Source of the DNA: Pseudomonas sp. FP1742
GTDB lineage: Bacteria > Pseudomonadota > Gammaproteobacteria > Pseudomonadales > Pseudomonadaceae
Direction of reading: 5' to 3'
NCBI RefSeq assembly: GCF_030687145.1
Contig: NZ_CP117460.1
Location: 6,510,001-6,574,000 of the forward strand
Length of the DNA: 64,000 nucleotides
A program made the position numbers and the translations under genes. The notes under the pieces are model-generated. The model searched no databases, had not been told where the DNA came from, and worked only from the letters and a program-made list of their open reading frames with translations. Numbering within the stretch: the stretch's first letter is position 1; each line of letters begins with the position of its first letter. Shown in pieces: positions 9,498 through 18,350 of the stretch.

Positions 9498-10792
9498 TCG
9501 ACCCCCTCCGCCAACACTGTGATTTCGACCCGACGATTGCGTGCGCGGCCCTCTGTCGTAGCGTTCGAGGCCAGCGGTTCGGTGTCGCTGCGGCCTTCGG
9601 CGCTGAAGCGCTCGGGCTGGCCGGTCTTGGCCGACAGGATTTGCAGCACCGAAGTGGCCCGCGCCTCGGACAAGGCCCAGTTCGATGGAAACCTCAAGGT
9701 GGCAATCGGGCGATTGTCACTGTGGCCGGTCACCCGGACCTGGCCCTTGACCTTGCGAATGGCATCGGCGATGCGCAGCATCAGCGGCTGGAAATTGTCG
9801 ACAATGCTGGCGCTGCCCGAGGCGAACAGCTCATCGCCACGGATGGTCACCACTGAACGGTCAACGGCATCTTCCACGGCCACCCGGCCGGCCTTGATTT
9901 CATCGGCGAGGAAACCGGCCAGGCGTGGCCGCTCAACCAGTTTCGGCTGCACCACCGGACGGTCGATGGCCTGCACCGGGATCTCGCCCAGCGCATGGAT
10001 GTTTTTAAACACCGGCTCGGCATCGGCGGCCAGTTTCAGGCGCAGGCCGAACAGCAGCGCCAGCAGCAACGCCACACCAATGGCCACGGCGATCCATGGC
10101 GGCATGAATTGCGCCAGCCGGTCGCGGGCCACGGTGACGCCGCGCCAATGGGGCGACAATTCACGCTCATAATCGCCACGGGCGCTGCGGATGACCCCAC
10201 TGGTGCGTTCCCGCAAGGCTTCCAGTTGGCTGCGACCGTCGTTCATGACCCGATACCGGCCTTCAAAACCCAGGCACACGCACAGGTACAACAGCTCCAG
10301 CAGATACAAACGTTCGCGGGGGCTTTGCAGGCAATGTTCCAACAGCTGGAACACTTTTTCGCCCCCCCAGGCTTCGTTGTGCACAGTGATAAGCAGGCTC
10401 TGCTTGCCCCAGTCACTGGTGCCGCCCCACGGCGTACTCAACACCGCTTCATCCAGGGCAGTGCATAAGGCGTAACGAGCCAGCAACACATCATTGCGCA
10501 CCACGCCGGCGGCCTCGGCGCGTTCCTCGAACTGGCGCAGGTAGGCCAGCAATTGCGCCCGCAGGCTCGCCGGTGCCGGGTGAGCAATGGTGTTGCGCAA
10601 GCGAGTCAACAACGCCAGCAGCGGGCCGGCGGCGCTCTCCAGGGGGTTGAGACCTTCTGCCTTCCCGGTCAACACCGGCGCGGCCGGCATCGATAGGGGC
10701 GCGGGCTGGGCGCGACCGGGATCCGGGCGGATCGGGTCGGCGCCACGGCCACCGGGTGTCGGCATGAACTGGGTACGATCGTCATTGTTCAT
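9494..10792 (-). CDS. tssL: T6SS membrane complex protein TssL with peptidoglycan-binding domain
   Basis: A 432-residue evolved TssL. The N-terminal half is the cytoplasmic DotU domain (DEAVLSTPWGG near residue 114), followed by one membrane segment near 235-252 (PPWIAVAIGVALLLALLFG) and a C-terminal OmpA-like domain (about 310-430) with RVTGHSDNRPI and LSEARATSVL motifs typical of peptidoglycan binding. It anchors the TssJLM complex to the cell wall. The domain combination matches TssL1 of P. aeruginosa, which does not need a separate peptidoglycan-binding subunit. Confidence 0.94.
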   Translation of the reverse strand: MNNDDRTQFMPTPGGRGADPIRPDPGRAQPAPLSMPAAPVLTGKAEGLNPLESAAGPLLALLTRLRNTIAHPAPASLRAQLLAYLRQFEERAEAAGVVRNDVLLARYALCTALDEAVLSTPWGGTSDWGKQSLLITVHNEAWGGEKVFQLLEHCLQSPRERLYLLELLYLCVCLGFEGRYRVMNDGRSQLEALRERTSGVIRSARGDYERELSPHWRGVTVARDRLAQFMPPWIAVAIGVALLLALLFGLRLKLAADAEPVFKNIHALGEIPVQAIDRPVVQPKLVERPRLAGFLADEIKAGRVAVEDAVDRSVVTIRGDELFASGSASIVDNFQPLMLRIADAIRKVKGQVRVTGHSDNRPIATLRFPSNWALSEARATSVLQILSAKTGQPERFSAEGRSDTEPLASNATTEGRARNRRVEITVLAEGVE

Positions 10793-10798
10793 CGCGGT

Positions 10799-12133
10799 TT
10801 ATCCTCGGATCGCCCAGAAAGCCAGGTTCAGCCCCGGGAATTGCCCCGCGATGTAGAACGCAAAACCGCCGGAGTTGGCCAGTTGCGACCAATGCTCGCT
10901 GCCCCGGTCCAGTTCGTAATAGGTGGAGCCGGCGTGATACGGGATCTGCCGTGGCGCCACCGGCAGCGGCAACAGCTTGATGCCCGGCAATTGCAGGTTG
11001 ACCATGTTGCGGATGTGCTCCACCGAGCCGACCTTGCTCTGCTGGCCGAAGTGGCCGCGCAGGGTCTCGGCGGGCACGTCGGCGCGCACCACCAGGATGA
11101 AGCTGGCGCTGTCGAGCAGGGTCTTGTCGGCCAGCATGGCCACATGAATGCCGTAGGCTTTTTCGACAATCGGAATCGGCGTGGCCTTGCTGTCGATCAG
11201 CATCGACAGCGCCTCACGCAGGGCTTGCATCACCGGCGCAAAACTCAGCGCCAAGTCATCGTGCTGGTACTGCGGGAACTCCTGCGGTCGCCGCCCGGAA
11301 GCGGTAAAGGTGGAGAACTCTCCGGCCAGGCTCACCAGCTCGCTGTAGAACCGTTCGGGGTGCAACGGGCTCAACCGGCTCAGGTGCTGGATCAGCGGTT
11401 GGGCGCGGTTGACCAGTTGCAGCAGCATGAAGTCGGCGATCTCCGAGGCGCCGCCGGCTCCGGACGCCACCACCCGCCCGGCAAGGGCTTCGCCGCGTTG
11501 ATGAAGCAGGCCCAACAGCTCGTTGCGAAACGCGCTCAGGGGATTGGAGGCGGCCACATCCAGCAGTGGCGGGATGTAAGTCTCGTCGAGCACCAAGGCG
11601 CGGTCGGCGCGTTTCTCCTTGATCCGCACCAGGCCAATGGCGGCGTAGTCGCTGATGCCATCCTGGGCGACCAATAATCGCAGTGCCCTCGAACCCACGG
11701 CCACCGGCGCCTGGTTTTCGAACGGCGCGTTGTCGTCCCGCACTTCACGCACCTGGCTCACGTAGCGCGCGGCACCCAGGGCTTCGCCTTCGTCAACGGT
11801 GTCACGCGCACCGGCTCGCTTGAGCGGCAAGGCCAGGTACACCAGACCATCGCGCAGGTTGTCATCGACATTCAGCGGGCTCGGCGCCAGGTCATCCTGG
11901 GGAATGTTGAATGGCGTGCCGTCCGGCAACAGGCCCCGCGCCGAGATGATCGCCAGTTTGCCCTGGGCCAGCAGGCCCTGATCGATCAGCAATTCGGAGA
12001 ATCCCCAGGCACCGGCCGACAAAGGTCGGCTCCGAGCGTCGATGAGGTTCTCCAGGTAACGGTCATGCTGCTGGAAGTGCTGCGTTCCAATGAACATGCC
12101 TTCCGACCAGACCACGCGATTGTTCCAGGACAT
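10799..12133 (-). CDS. tssK: T6SS baseplate subunit TssK
   Basis: A 444-residue TssK. The family start MSWNNRVVWSEGMFIGTQHF is clear and fixes the start at 12133; a longer open frame upstream overlaps tssJ and has no such support. TssK trimers connect the TssEFG baseplate to the TssJLM membrane complex. The gene lies 16 bases after tssJ and 6 bases before tssL, within the leftward operon. Confidence 0.95.
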   Translation of the reverse strand: MSWNNRVVWSEGMFIGTQHFQQHDRYLENLIDARSRPLSAGAWGFSELLIDQGLLAQGKLAIISARGLLPDGTPFNIPQDDLAPSPLNVDDNLRDGLVYLALPLKRAGARDTVDEGEALGAARYVSQVREVRDDNAPFENQAPVAVGSRALRLLVAQDGISDYAAIGLVRIKEKRADRALVLDETYIPPLLDVAASNPLSAFRNELLGLLHQRGEALAGRVVASGAGGASEIADFMLLQLVNRAQPLIQHLSRLSPLHPERFYSELVSLAGEFSTFTASGRRPQEFPQYQHDDLALSFAPVMQALREALSMLIDSKATPIPIVEKAYGIHVAMLADKTLLDSASFILVVRADVPAETLRGHFGQQSKVGSVEHIRNMVNLQLPGIKLLPLPVAPRQIPYHAGSTYYELDRGSEHWSQLANSGGFAFYIAGQFPGLNLAFWAIRG

Positions 12134-12149
12134 GGGGGGCTCCGAGTGC

Positions 12150-12656
12150 TTATTGGGCAGGGTTGGATGGAGGAACCGCGACGGCGCTGCGCACGGCTCG
12201 CACATCGAGGCTGATCTGGTATTCGGTGTATTGGCGCGGCGGCACGTTCATCACCGTGCGCCACTGCGACTGATCCAGCTCGCGGTACCCCACCAGAACA
12301 CCGATATGGCGGGTGGCCGGGTCGAGATCGCGCTGCAGGCTCAACTGCTGTCCGGGCTGGATCAGCACTTCGTCCTGGTCGATCAGATCCGCACCAAGCG
12401 TCGCCTGAGCCCGTTCGGCCAGGGCGAAATAATCGGAACGACCGAAGGTGGCGGCATTCTTCAATTCGAAAATGCGCACCCGGACCGGGGCCGGCTGGCC
12501 AGTGGCGCCGGGGTTGAGCCCGGCAATGGCATGAAAGTGCAACTCGACGGCGGCCGTGTCGGCCTCAGCCTCTTCGGCCTGGGGTTTGGCCGTCTCCCTG
12601 GCACATGCGGTCAGCAGAAGCGCGGTGGCGACTGCGAGTAAAAACCTGTGAATCAT
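12150..12656 (-). CDS. tssJ: T6SS outer-membrane lipoprotein TssJ
   Basis: A 168-residue lipoprotein with a short signal peptide and lipobox LLTAC (Cys18). The mature part has the transthyretin-like SciN/TssJ features, including VRVRIFELKN and the conserved VGYRELDQSQWR near the end. Lipidated in the periplasm and sorted to the outer membrane, it holds TssM. It lies 75 bases downstream of fha and 16 bases upstream of tssK. Confidence 0.93.
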   Translation of the reverse strand: MIHRFLLAVATALLLTACARETAKPQAEEAEADTAAVELHFHAIAGLNPGATGQPAPVRVRIFELKNAATFGRSDYFALAERAQATLGADLIDQDEVLIQPGQQLSLQRDLDPATRHIGVLVGYRELDQSQWRTVMNVPPRQYTEYQISLDVRAVRSAVAVPPSNPAQ

Positions 12657-12731
12657 CCTGCGTCCTCAATGACGTTTCAGCTATCCGTTGTTCCGTTCTT
12701 TGCTCTGAATGCCGTTATGCAACGGCGACGC

Positions 12732-14180
12732 TCAGCGGCGGCGTTGCCTGGTACTGTGTTCTTCGTAGGCGCGGCTGAACTCCCGACCGAACAGGTCCTG
12801 GAAATCCTCTTGGGCCTCACGGGAAATATTGCTGTAGAGCTCGGTGAACTGCTGCCAGTACTGGGCTTGTCGTGAGCCATTGAAAATACTAGACAGGCCA
12901 GCGGGCTTGCCCATGCGCTCTTCCAGTTGCGAGGGCTCGAAGCGCGTCAACAGGTGCTTGATCGCCGCCTCGACACCGGCCATCACCGCCAACTGGTGGG
13001 CGCGCAAGTCATCGAAGCTGTCGCGCACCGCCAGGTCCGGCGCCATGAACGCCTGATTGCTGTGGCGTAACAGCAACAGCAAGGCTTCATCGACGTTGGG
13101 AGCGAATTTCAACGGGTTGTTTTCCACCGGTTGAATCATCGTCTGCTGAATCCGGAACTCGCCCTTGAGGCTGCTGCGGGCGCGCAAGACATCGATCAGG
13201 CCTTCGACCATCAACCGATAACTGCGACCGATGCTTTCCATTTGTGCCTCGGCCTGAGCCTTGTCCAGGCGCACTTGATCCAGCCCGGCACCGCGCAGAA
13301 AGGCTTGCAACAGGTCGGGTTGAGCATGGTCGGCCGGGACGGACGGATTGACCGGGTGTTCGACGATGGCCACGGGAGGTTCGTGCCGTGGTGGCGGCTC
13401 GACCGGTGCCTCGATCGGTACGCTGACTTGAGGCTCCGGCGGCGCAACCTCTGCAACAGGCGAGGGAGCGACAGGCAGGGGCGCAACCGCCACCGGCGCG
13501 GGCTTATCGCTGAACAGGTCCCAGTCTTCCGGAATCACCGGGGCTGGGGCTGGGGCTGGGGCCGACGCCAGCGGCACGGGCTCGGCGATGGGCGTCGGGT
13601 TGGGGATCGGGGTCGGTGGGCGGAAGTCGTGCTGCTCAGCCGGGACATGGTCGGGCTGGGTGGCCGGCGGGATGCTGCTCGGCGCCAGAAAGTCGAACAA
13701 GTCCGGCAGCGTGTCCATGGCCGACACACCCTGGAAATGTGCAGGGGGTGGCATGGGCGACGATGTCGGCGTAGCCACGACGGCGCCCTGACGCCCCATC
13801 AGAGCCTCGAAGCTGTTGGACGAATCGGCAAAAGGGTTGTTGTCGGTCACCGGCAGATTGAAATCGATGCGCGCCTGGATTTCATAATCACCGATGCGGA
13901 TCACTTCCCCATCCTGCAACGGCTCGCTGTTTCCTTTGCGCAGACGAATGCCGGCCTTGACCAATTCCACACCATTAGTGCTGTTATCGGTTAAATAATA
14001 CCGGCCATCTTTGTATTGAATAACGCAATGCTTTCCGGAAACCAGACGCTCTGGATCGGGCAATACCCAGTCATTATCAGAATTACGGCCAATTGCCATC
14101 ACTCCCTGATCCATAGACTTTTCAGGGCACTGACCAGGGGTAATTTTGTGATAACTAGTAATAGTCAAACACAGTGGCAT
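12732..14180 (-). CDS. fha1: FHA-domain T6SS scaffold protein Fha1/TagH
   Basis: A 482-residue protein with an N-terminal FHA domain (about 20-95): IGRNSDNDWVLPDP, the phosphothreonine-binding RLVSGKHC and DNSTNGVEL. A long Pro-rich linker (about 150-300) leads to the conserved C-terminal type VI FHA domain, ending in ELYSNISREAQEDFQDLFG. In the H1 system PpkA phosphorylates this protein and the FHA domain binds the phosphothreonine, promoting assembly. I chose the ATG at 14180 because AGGAGG lies six bases upstream and it gives the family start MPLCLTI; a longer frame adds 26 unsupported residues. It is the first gene of the leftward operon. Confidence 0.93.
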   Translation of the reverse strand: MPLCLTITSYHKITPGQCPEKSMDQGVMAIGRNSDNDWVLPDPERLVSGKHCVIQYKDGRYYLTDNSTNGVELVKAGIRLRKGNSEPLQDGEVIRIGDYEIQARIDFNLPVTDNNPFADSSNSFEALMGRQGAVVATPTSSPMPPPAHFQGVSAMDTLPDLFDFLAPSSIPPATQPDHVPAEQHDFRPPTPIPNPTPIAEPVPLASAPAPAPAPVIPEDWDLFSDKPAPVAVAPLPVAPSPVAEVAPPEPQVSVPIEAPVEPPPRHEPPVAIVEHPVNPSVPADHAQPDLLQAFLRGAGLDQVRLDKAQAEAQMESIGRSYRLMVEGLIDVLRARSSLKGEFRIQQTMIQPVENNPLKFAPNVDEALLLLLRHSNQAFMAPDLAVRDSFDDLRAHQLAVMAGVEAAIKHLLTRFEPSQLEERMGKPAGLSSIFNGSRQAQYWQQFTELYSNISREAQEDFQDLFGREFSRAYEEHSTRQRRR

Positions 14181-14458
14181 CTTGCCTCCTTGCTGCACAC
14201 TTTGCGCACCGTCGAATGAAGGGACTATGCCCAAGCGACTCGACGACATACCTTGCAAAAAACCTTTAAAAACCGCTTATTGCCAGCATGATTGCCGATC
14301 TTAACCGGCTTGCGTGACAAAAAACCTGCGCCAGCACCTGCCTCGACCTATCGGTCGCGCGGGTTGTTAAACACCTCACAACTGTCACACAGGAGAAATA
14401 GCTTACCTTGACAAGCCACAACTACTACACCAAAAATGAAATACTTTCTTGAATATAC

Positions 14459-14501
14459 GTAGTGGCACTTTGAGATCTCTGAGCATTCAAAGAGCCACTA
14501 C
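14459..14501 (+). promoter_or_regulatory. Leader hairpin 1 upstream of tssA
   Basis: GTAGTGGC plus CTTTGA (14459-14473) pairs with TCAAAG plus GCCACTAC (14487-14501), giving 14 base pairs with one A-A mismatch and a 13-base loop. There is no following T tract, so it is not an ordinary terminator. Confidence 0.6.
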
Positions 14502-14512
14502 CCTCAAGGAAA

Positions 14513-14540
14513 CATGTTAGTTCCATTTGGAATTAACATG
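14513..14540 (+). promoter_or_regulatory. Leader hairpin 2 directly before tssA ribosome-binding site
   Basis: CATGTTAGTTCC pairs with GGAATTAACATG over 12 base pairs (one G-U) around an ATTT loop. It ends eight bases before the GGAG of the tssA ribosome-binding site at 14549-14552, so it is placed to affect translation or mRNA stability. Confidence 0.6.
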
Positions 14541-14562
14541 AACGATATGGAGATCAAATTCA

Positions 14563-15594
14563 GTGGAAGTGCCTTTGCTGCTCGCCGCCGTTTCCGCGAC
14601 TTCGCCTTGTGGCGAAGATCTGGAATATGACGCGGATTTTTTGCGCCTGGAACGCGATTCCCAAGGCCAGCCCGAGCGCAGCATGGGCGATTCGATATTG
14701 CCTGCTGAACCTCCTGAATGGCGCAGCATCCAGCAGCAAAGCCTGGACTTGTTGCAACGCAGCAAAGACCTGCGCATCACCCATTTCCTTTTGCAAAGTT
14801 CCCTTGCCCTCGAAGGCATTACCGGCCTGGCTCGCGTCCTGACGCTGATCAGCGAATTGCTCAAGCAATACTGGGCCGACCTGCATCCACGCCTGGATGC
14901 CGAAGATGACAACGACCCCACCGTGCGCATCAATGCCCTCACCGGCCTGGCGTCCGATGCCACCATTCGCCTGCTGCGCGAAAGCATCCTGGCCCGTTCG
15001 CGAACCTTTGGCGCTGTCAGCCTGCGCGCCGCCGCCAACGCCAGCGGCCTGCAAAGTTTCCCTGACGAAAACCTCGGCGCCGAGCAGCTCGCCGGAGCGC
15101 TCCTCGACAGCGATCCCGAACAGTTGGACATCACCCGCGCAGCTTTGCACGAGGCCCGCAGCGCCGCCGAGGCCATCGAGCAACACGTCAGCGAACAGGT
15201 CGGTTCCGCCCAGGGCGTAGACCTCGGGCCGTTGAAGCAACCGCTCAAAATGGCCTTGCAGATTCTCGGCCAGTTCGCCCCGCAGAGCGGCGACACCCCC
15301 CTGCCCGATACCATCGGCGACAACAACGCCACGCCGGTTGAGTACCCCACCGCGCCGAGCGCACCGCGCAGCAGCGGCACCAGCACCGGTGAAATCAACA
15401 ATCGCGATGACGTGCTGCGCAGCCTGGACCGGATTCTTGCGTATTACACCCGTCACGAGCCCTCCAGCCCGCTGCCGGTGCTGTTGAACCGGGCAAAGAA
15501 TCTGGTGCATGCCGACTTCGCGGCGATCGTGCGCAACCTGATTCCCGACGGCATGACCCAATTTGAAAACCTGCGCGGACCAGACAGCGAATAA
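14563..15594 (+). CDS. tssA: T6SS cap/initiator protein TssA
   Basis: A 343-residue TssA with the N-terminal ImpA domain: LLAAVSATSPCGEDLEYD, then EPPEWRSIQQQSLDLLQRSKDLR. The short C-terminal region (NRDDVLRSLDRILAYYTRHEPSSPLPVLLNRAK) is the type seen in TssA1 of P. aeruginosa. TssA primes sheath and tube polymerisation at the baseplate. The GTG at 14563 gives the family start and has GGAG ten bases upstream; an ATG at 14547 is out of frame. First gene of the rightward operon. Confidence 0.93.
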   Translation: MEVPLLLAAVSATSPCGEDLEYDADFLRLERDSQGQPERSMGDSILPAEPPEWRSIQQQSLDLLQRSKDLRITHFLLQSSLALEGITGLARVLTLISELLKQYWADLHPRLDAEDDNDPTVRINALTGLASDATIRLLRESILARSRTFGAVSLRAAANASGLQSFPDENLGAEQLAGALLDSDPEQLDITRAALHEARSAAEAIEQHVSEQVGSAQGVDLGPLKQPLKMALQILGQFAPQSGDTPLPDTIGDNNATPVEYPTAPSAPRSSGTSTGEINNRDDVLRSLDRILAYYTRHEPSSPLPVLLNRAKNLVHADFAAIVRNLIPDGMTQFENLRGPDSE

Positions 15595-15674
15595 AAGCGT
15601 ACGGATCACGCAGTCACGTCACCGGCACCGCCGATGACGCCAACACCGTCGCTTGAGCGACCAGGAGCAGCAAC

Positions 15675-16184
15675 GTGGCGAAGCAAAGTTCTCAGAAATT
15701 CATCGCGCGCAACCGCGCGCCTCGAGTGCAGATCGAGTACGACGTCGAGCTCTACGGCGCCGAGAAAAAGGTCCAGTTGCCCTTCGTCATGGGCGTCATG
15801 GCGGACCTCGCCGGCAAACCCGCCGAGCCTCTGGCACCTGTAGCCGATCGCAAATTCCTTGAAGTGGACGTGGACAACTTCGACTCCCGCCTCAAGGCCA
15901 TGCAGCCACGCGTGGCGTTCAACGTGCCCAACGAGCTGACCGGCGAAGGCAACCTGAGCCTGGACATCACGTTTGAAAGCATGGACGACTTCAGCCCGGC
16001 CGCCGTGGCACGCAAGGTCGACTCGCTGAACAAGCTGCTCGAAGCGCGCACCCAATTGGCCAACCTGCTGACCTACATGGACGGCAAGACCGGCGCCGAA
16101 GAAATCATCATGAAGGCCATCAAGGATCCGGCGCTGCTCCAGGCACTTGCCAGTGCGCCCAAGCCCGCCGAGCCTCAGGCTTAA
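15675..16184 (+). CDS. tssB: T6SS contractile sheath small subunit TssB (VipA)
   Basis: A 169-residue TssB. Family features include SQKFIARNRAPRVQIEYDVE, LPFVMGVMADLAG and DRKFLEVDVDNFD. It pairs with TssC to build the contractile sheath around the Hcp tube. The GTG start at 15675 has AGGAG about eight bases upstream. It lies 80 bases after tssA and 15 bases before tssC. Confidence 0.96.
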   Translation: MAKQSSQKFIARNRAPRVQIEYDVELYGAEKKVQLPFVMGVMADLAGKPAEPLAPVADRKFLEVDVDNFDSRLKAMQPRVAFNVPNELTGEGNLSLDITFESMDDFSPAAVARKVDSLNKLLEARTQLANLLTYMDGKTGAEEIIMKAIKDPALLQALASAPKPAEPQA

Positions 16185-16199
16185 TCAGGACGAATGATC

Positions 16200-17693
16200 A
16201 TGAACGAATTAGCACGTGACAATCAGTCACCCGCCGCCGGGACCGAGCAAACCAGCGAGTTCGCCTCCCTGCTGCTGCAAGAATTCAAACCCAAGACCGA
16301 ACGCGCCCGCGAAGCCGTCGAGACCGCCGTGCGCACCCTCGCCGAACAGGCCCTGGCGCAGACCGACCTGGTGTCCAACGACGCCATCAAGTCGATCGAG
16401 TCGATCATCGCCGCCATCGACGCCAAGCTCACCGCCCAGGTCAATCAGGTCATCCATCACCCGGACTTCCAGCAACTGGAAAGCGCCTGGCGTGGCTTGC
16501 ACTACCTGGTCAACAACACCGAGAGCGACGAGCAGCTCAAGATCCGCGTGCTCAACATCTCCAAGACCGACCTGCACAAGACCCTGAAGAAGTTCAAGGG
16601 CACCGCATGGGACCAGAGCCCGATCTTCAAAAAGATGTACGAAGAAGAATACGGCCAGTTCGGCGGCGAACCTTACGGCTGCCTGGTGGGCGATTACTAC
16701 TTCGACCAGTCGCCGCCGGATGTCGAATTGCTGGGCGAACTGTCGAAAGTCTGCGCCGCCATGCACGCGCCATTCATTGCCGCCGCATCGCCGACCGTGA
16801 TGGGCATGGGCTCGTGGCAGGAACTGTCGAACCCGCGCGATCTGACCAAAATCTTCACCACCCCGGAATATGCCGGCTGGCGTTCGCTGCGTGAATCGGA
16901 AGACTCGCGTTACATCGGCCTGACCATGCCGCGCTTCCTGGCACGCCTGCCATACGGTGCCAAGACCGACCCGGTGGAAGCCTTCGCCTTCGAAGAAAAC
17001 ACCGACGGCGCCGACAGCTCCAAGTACACCTGGGCCAACGCCGCTTACGCGATGGCGGTGAACATCAACCGCTCGTTCAAACACTTTGGCTGGTGCTCGC
17101 GCATTCGTGGCGTGGAGTCTGGTGGTGAAGTGGAGAACCTGCCGGCGCACACCTTCCCGACCGACGACGGTGGCGTGGACATGAAGTGCCCGACCGAAAT
17201 CGCCATTTCGGACCGCCGTGAAGCGGAACTGGCGAAGAACGGTTTCATGCCGCTGCTGCACAAGAAAAACACCGACTTCGCCGCGTTCATCGGCGCCCAG
17301 TCGCTGCAAAAGCCGGCCGAGTACGACGACCCGGATGCTACCGCCAACGCCAACCTGGCCGCGCGCCTGCCCTACCTGTTCGCCACCTGCCGTTTCGCCC
17401 ATTACTTGAAGTGCATCGTGCGCGACAAGATCGGCTCCTTCAAAGAGAAGGACGAAATGCAGCGCTGGTTGCAGGACTGGATCCTCAACTACGTCGACGG
17501 TGACCCGGCGCACTCCACCGAAACCACCAAGGCCCAGCACCCATTGGCGGCAGCTGAAGTGATCGTCGAGGACGTGGAAGGCAATCCGGGGTACTACAAC
17601 TCCAGATTCTACCTGCGCCCGCACTATCAGCTCGAAGGGCTGACTGTTTCGCTGCGTCTGGTATCCAAGCTGCCTTCGGCCAAAGGCGCGTAA
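16200..17693 (+). CDS. tssC: T6SS contractile sheath large subunit TssC (VipB)
   Basis: A 497-residue TssC. Diagnostic stretches are HPDFQQLESAWRGLHYLV, LGELSKVCAAMHAPFIAA and LPYLFATCRFAHYLK, and the C-terminus carries NPGYYNSRFYLRPHYQLEG. I prefer the ATG at 16200 because AGGA lies nine bases upstream; the ATG at 16194 would have only three bases of spacing. TssC forms the sheath with TssB and is recycled by ClpV. Confidence 0.96.
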   Translation: MNELARDNQSPAAGTEQTSEFASLLLQEFKPKTERAREAVETAVRTLAEQALAQTDLVSNDAIKSIESIIAAIDAKLTAQVNQVIHHPDFQQLESAWRGLHYLVNNTESDEQLKIRVLNISKTDLHKTLKKFKGTAWDQSPIFKKMYEEEYGQFGGEPYGCLVGDYYFDQSPPDVELLGELSKVCAAMHAPFIAAASPTVMGMGSWQELSNPRDLTKIFTTPEYAGWRSLRESEDSRYIGLTMPRFLARLPYGAKTDPVEAFAFEENTDGADSSKYTWANAAYAMAVNINRSFKHFGWCSRIRGVESGGEVENLPAHTFPTDDGGVDMKCPTEIAISDRREAELAKNGFMPLLHKKNTDFAAFIGAQSLQKPAEYDDPDATANANLAARLPYLFATCRFAHYLKCIVRDKIGSFKEKDEMQRWLQDWILNYVDGDPAHSTETTKAQHPLAAAEVIVEDVEGNPGYYNSRFYLRPHYQLEGLTVSLRLVSKLPSAKGA

Positions 17694-17707
17694 CACCGCC
17701 CTTGATG

Positions 17708-17740
17708 TGATCGTTCCCACGCTCAGCGTGGGAACGATCA
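17708..17740. repeat. 33-base palindrome between tssC and hcp
   Basis: Two 16-base arms (TGATCGTTCCCACGCT and its complement) flank a single C. Related imperfect copies lie at 52811-52843 and 61129-61159, so this is a dispersed intergenic repeat. In RNA it would form a very stable hairpin between the sheath genes and hcp. Confidence 0.85.
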
Positions 17741-17779
17741 GAAAAACACAACGTGGTAGACACCACACAGGGAGAGAAC

Positions 17780-18268
17780 ATGGCTGTTGATATTTTCATC
17801 AAGATCGGCGACATCAAGGGCGAGTCCATGGACAAGGCCCACAAGGACGAAATCGACGTCTTGAACTGGAGCTGGGGCATGTCTCAGTCCGGCAATATGC
17901 ACGTGGGCGGCGGCGGCGGAGCCGGCAAGGTGAACGTCCAGGACCTGTCGCTGACCAAGTACGTCGACAAGGCTACACCCAACCTGATGATGCACTGCGC
18001 CAGCGGCAAGCACATCGACAAGGTCAAGCTGACCGTGCGCAAGGCCGGCGGCGAAAGCCAGGTCGAGTACATGATCATCAACCTGGAAGAAGTGCTGATC
18101 AGTTCCCTGAGCACCGGCGGCTCGGGCAGCGATGATCGTCTGACTGAAAACGTCACCCTGAACTTCGCCAAGGTGCTGGTGGACTACCAGCCGCAAAAAG
18201 CCGACGGCACCAAGGAAGGCGGGCCGATCAAGTTCGGCTGGAACATCCGCCAGAACGTCAAGGTGTAA
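17780..18268 (+). CDS. hcp: T6SS tube protein Hcp1
   Basis: A 162-residue Hcp, colinear in length with Hcp1 of P. aeruginosa and very similar to it as I recall that sequence: MAVDIFIKIGDIKGES, WSWGMSQSG, a VGGGGGAGKVNVQDL stretch, and PIKFGWNIRQNV at the end. Hexameric rings stack into the secreted tube and chaperone small effectors such as amidases in their lumen. The ATG at 17780 has GGAGAG seven bases upstream. A palindrome upstream and a terminator downstream bracket the gene, which suggests its mRNA is made or stabilised separately. Confidence 0.97.
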   Translation: MAVDIFIKIGDIKGESMDKAHKDEIDVLNWSWGMSQSGNMHVGGGGGAGKVNVQDLSLTKYVDKATPNLMMHCASGKHIDKVKLTVRKAGGESQVEYMIINLEEVLISSLSTGGSGSDDRLTENVTLNFAKVLVDYQPQKADGTKEGGPIKFGWNIRQNVKV

Positions 18269-18275
18269 TCGAACG

Positions 18276-18306
18276 TGCCCCCGTCGTTATGCGCCGGGGG
18301 CATTTT
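18276..18306 (+). terminator. Terminator after hcp
   Basis: TGCCCCCG (18276-18283) pairs with CGGGGGCA (18295-18302), followed by TTTT. It would end most transcripts after hcp, giving high hcp dosage over the downstream effector and baseplate genes. Confidence 0.75.
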
Positions 18307-18350
18307 GGTGCTTGCTCGAATCCAATCCTTTCCCATCCGGTGTCTGAGTC

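Larger units (their letters stand above)
14181..14562. promoter_or_regulatory. Divergent control region between fha1 and tssA
   Basis: This 382-base AT-rich gap separates the two T6SS operons and must hold both promoters. On the fha1 side a strong AGGAGG ribosome-binding site is seen. On the tssA side are two consecutive hairpins (listed separately) and a GGAG about ten bases before the GTG start of tssA. A TTGACA occurs at 14408-14413, but I see no good -10 box at the right distance, and no sigma-54 -24/-12 pair. No gene is visible here. Confidence 0.6.

Noticed and set aside
6150..10172. Very long open frame (1340 codons) on the plus strand
   Set aside because: It is antisense to tssM and tssL, which have full family motifs; the frame stays open because of GC-rich codon bias and encodes low-complexity Gln/His/Gly-rich sequence with no domain.
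14408..14460. TTGACA as a -35 box for tssA
   Set aside because: No convincing -10 hexamer at 16-18 bases; kept only as a remark in the intergenic entry.
14181..14562. Sigma-54 promoter for either T6SS operon
   Set aside because: No GG-N10-GC pair with TGGCAC/TTGCA context was found on either strand.
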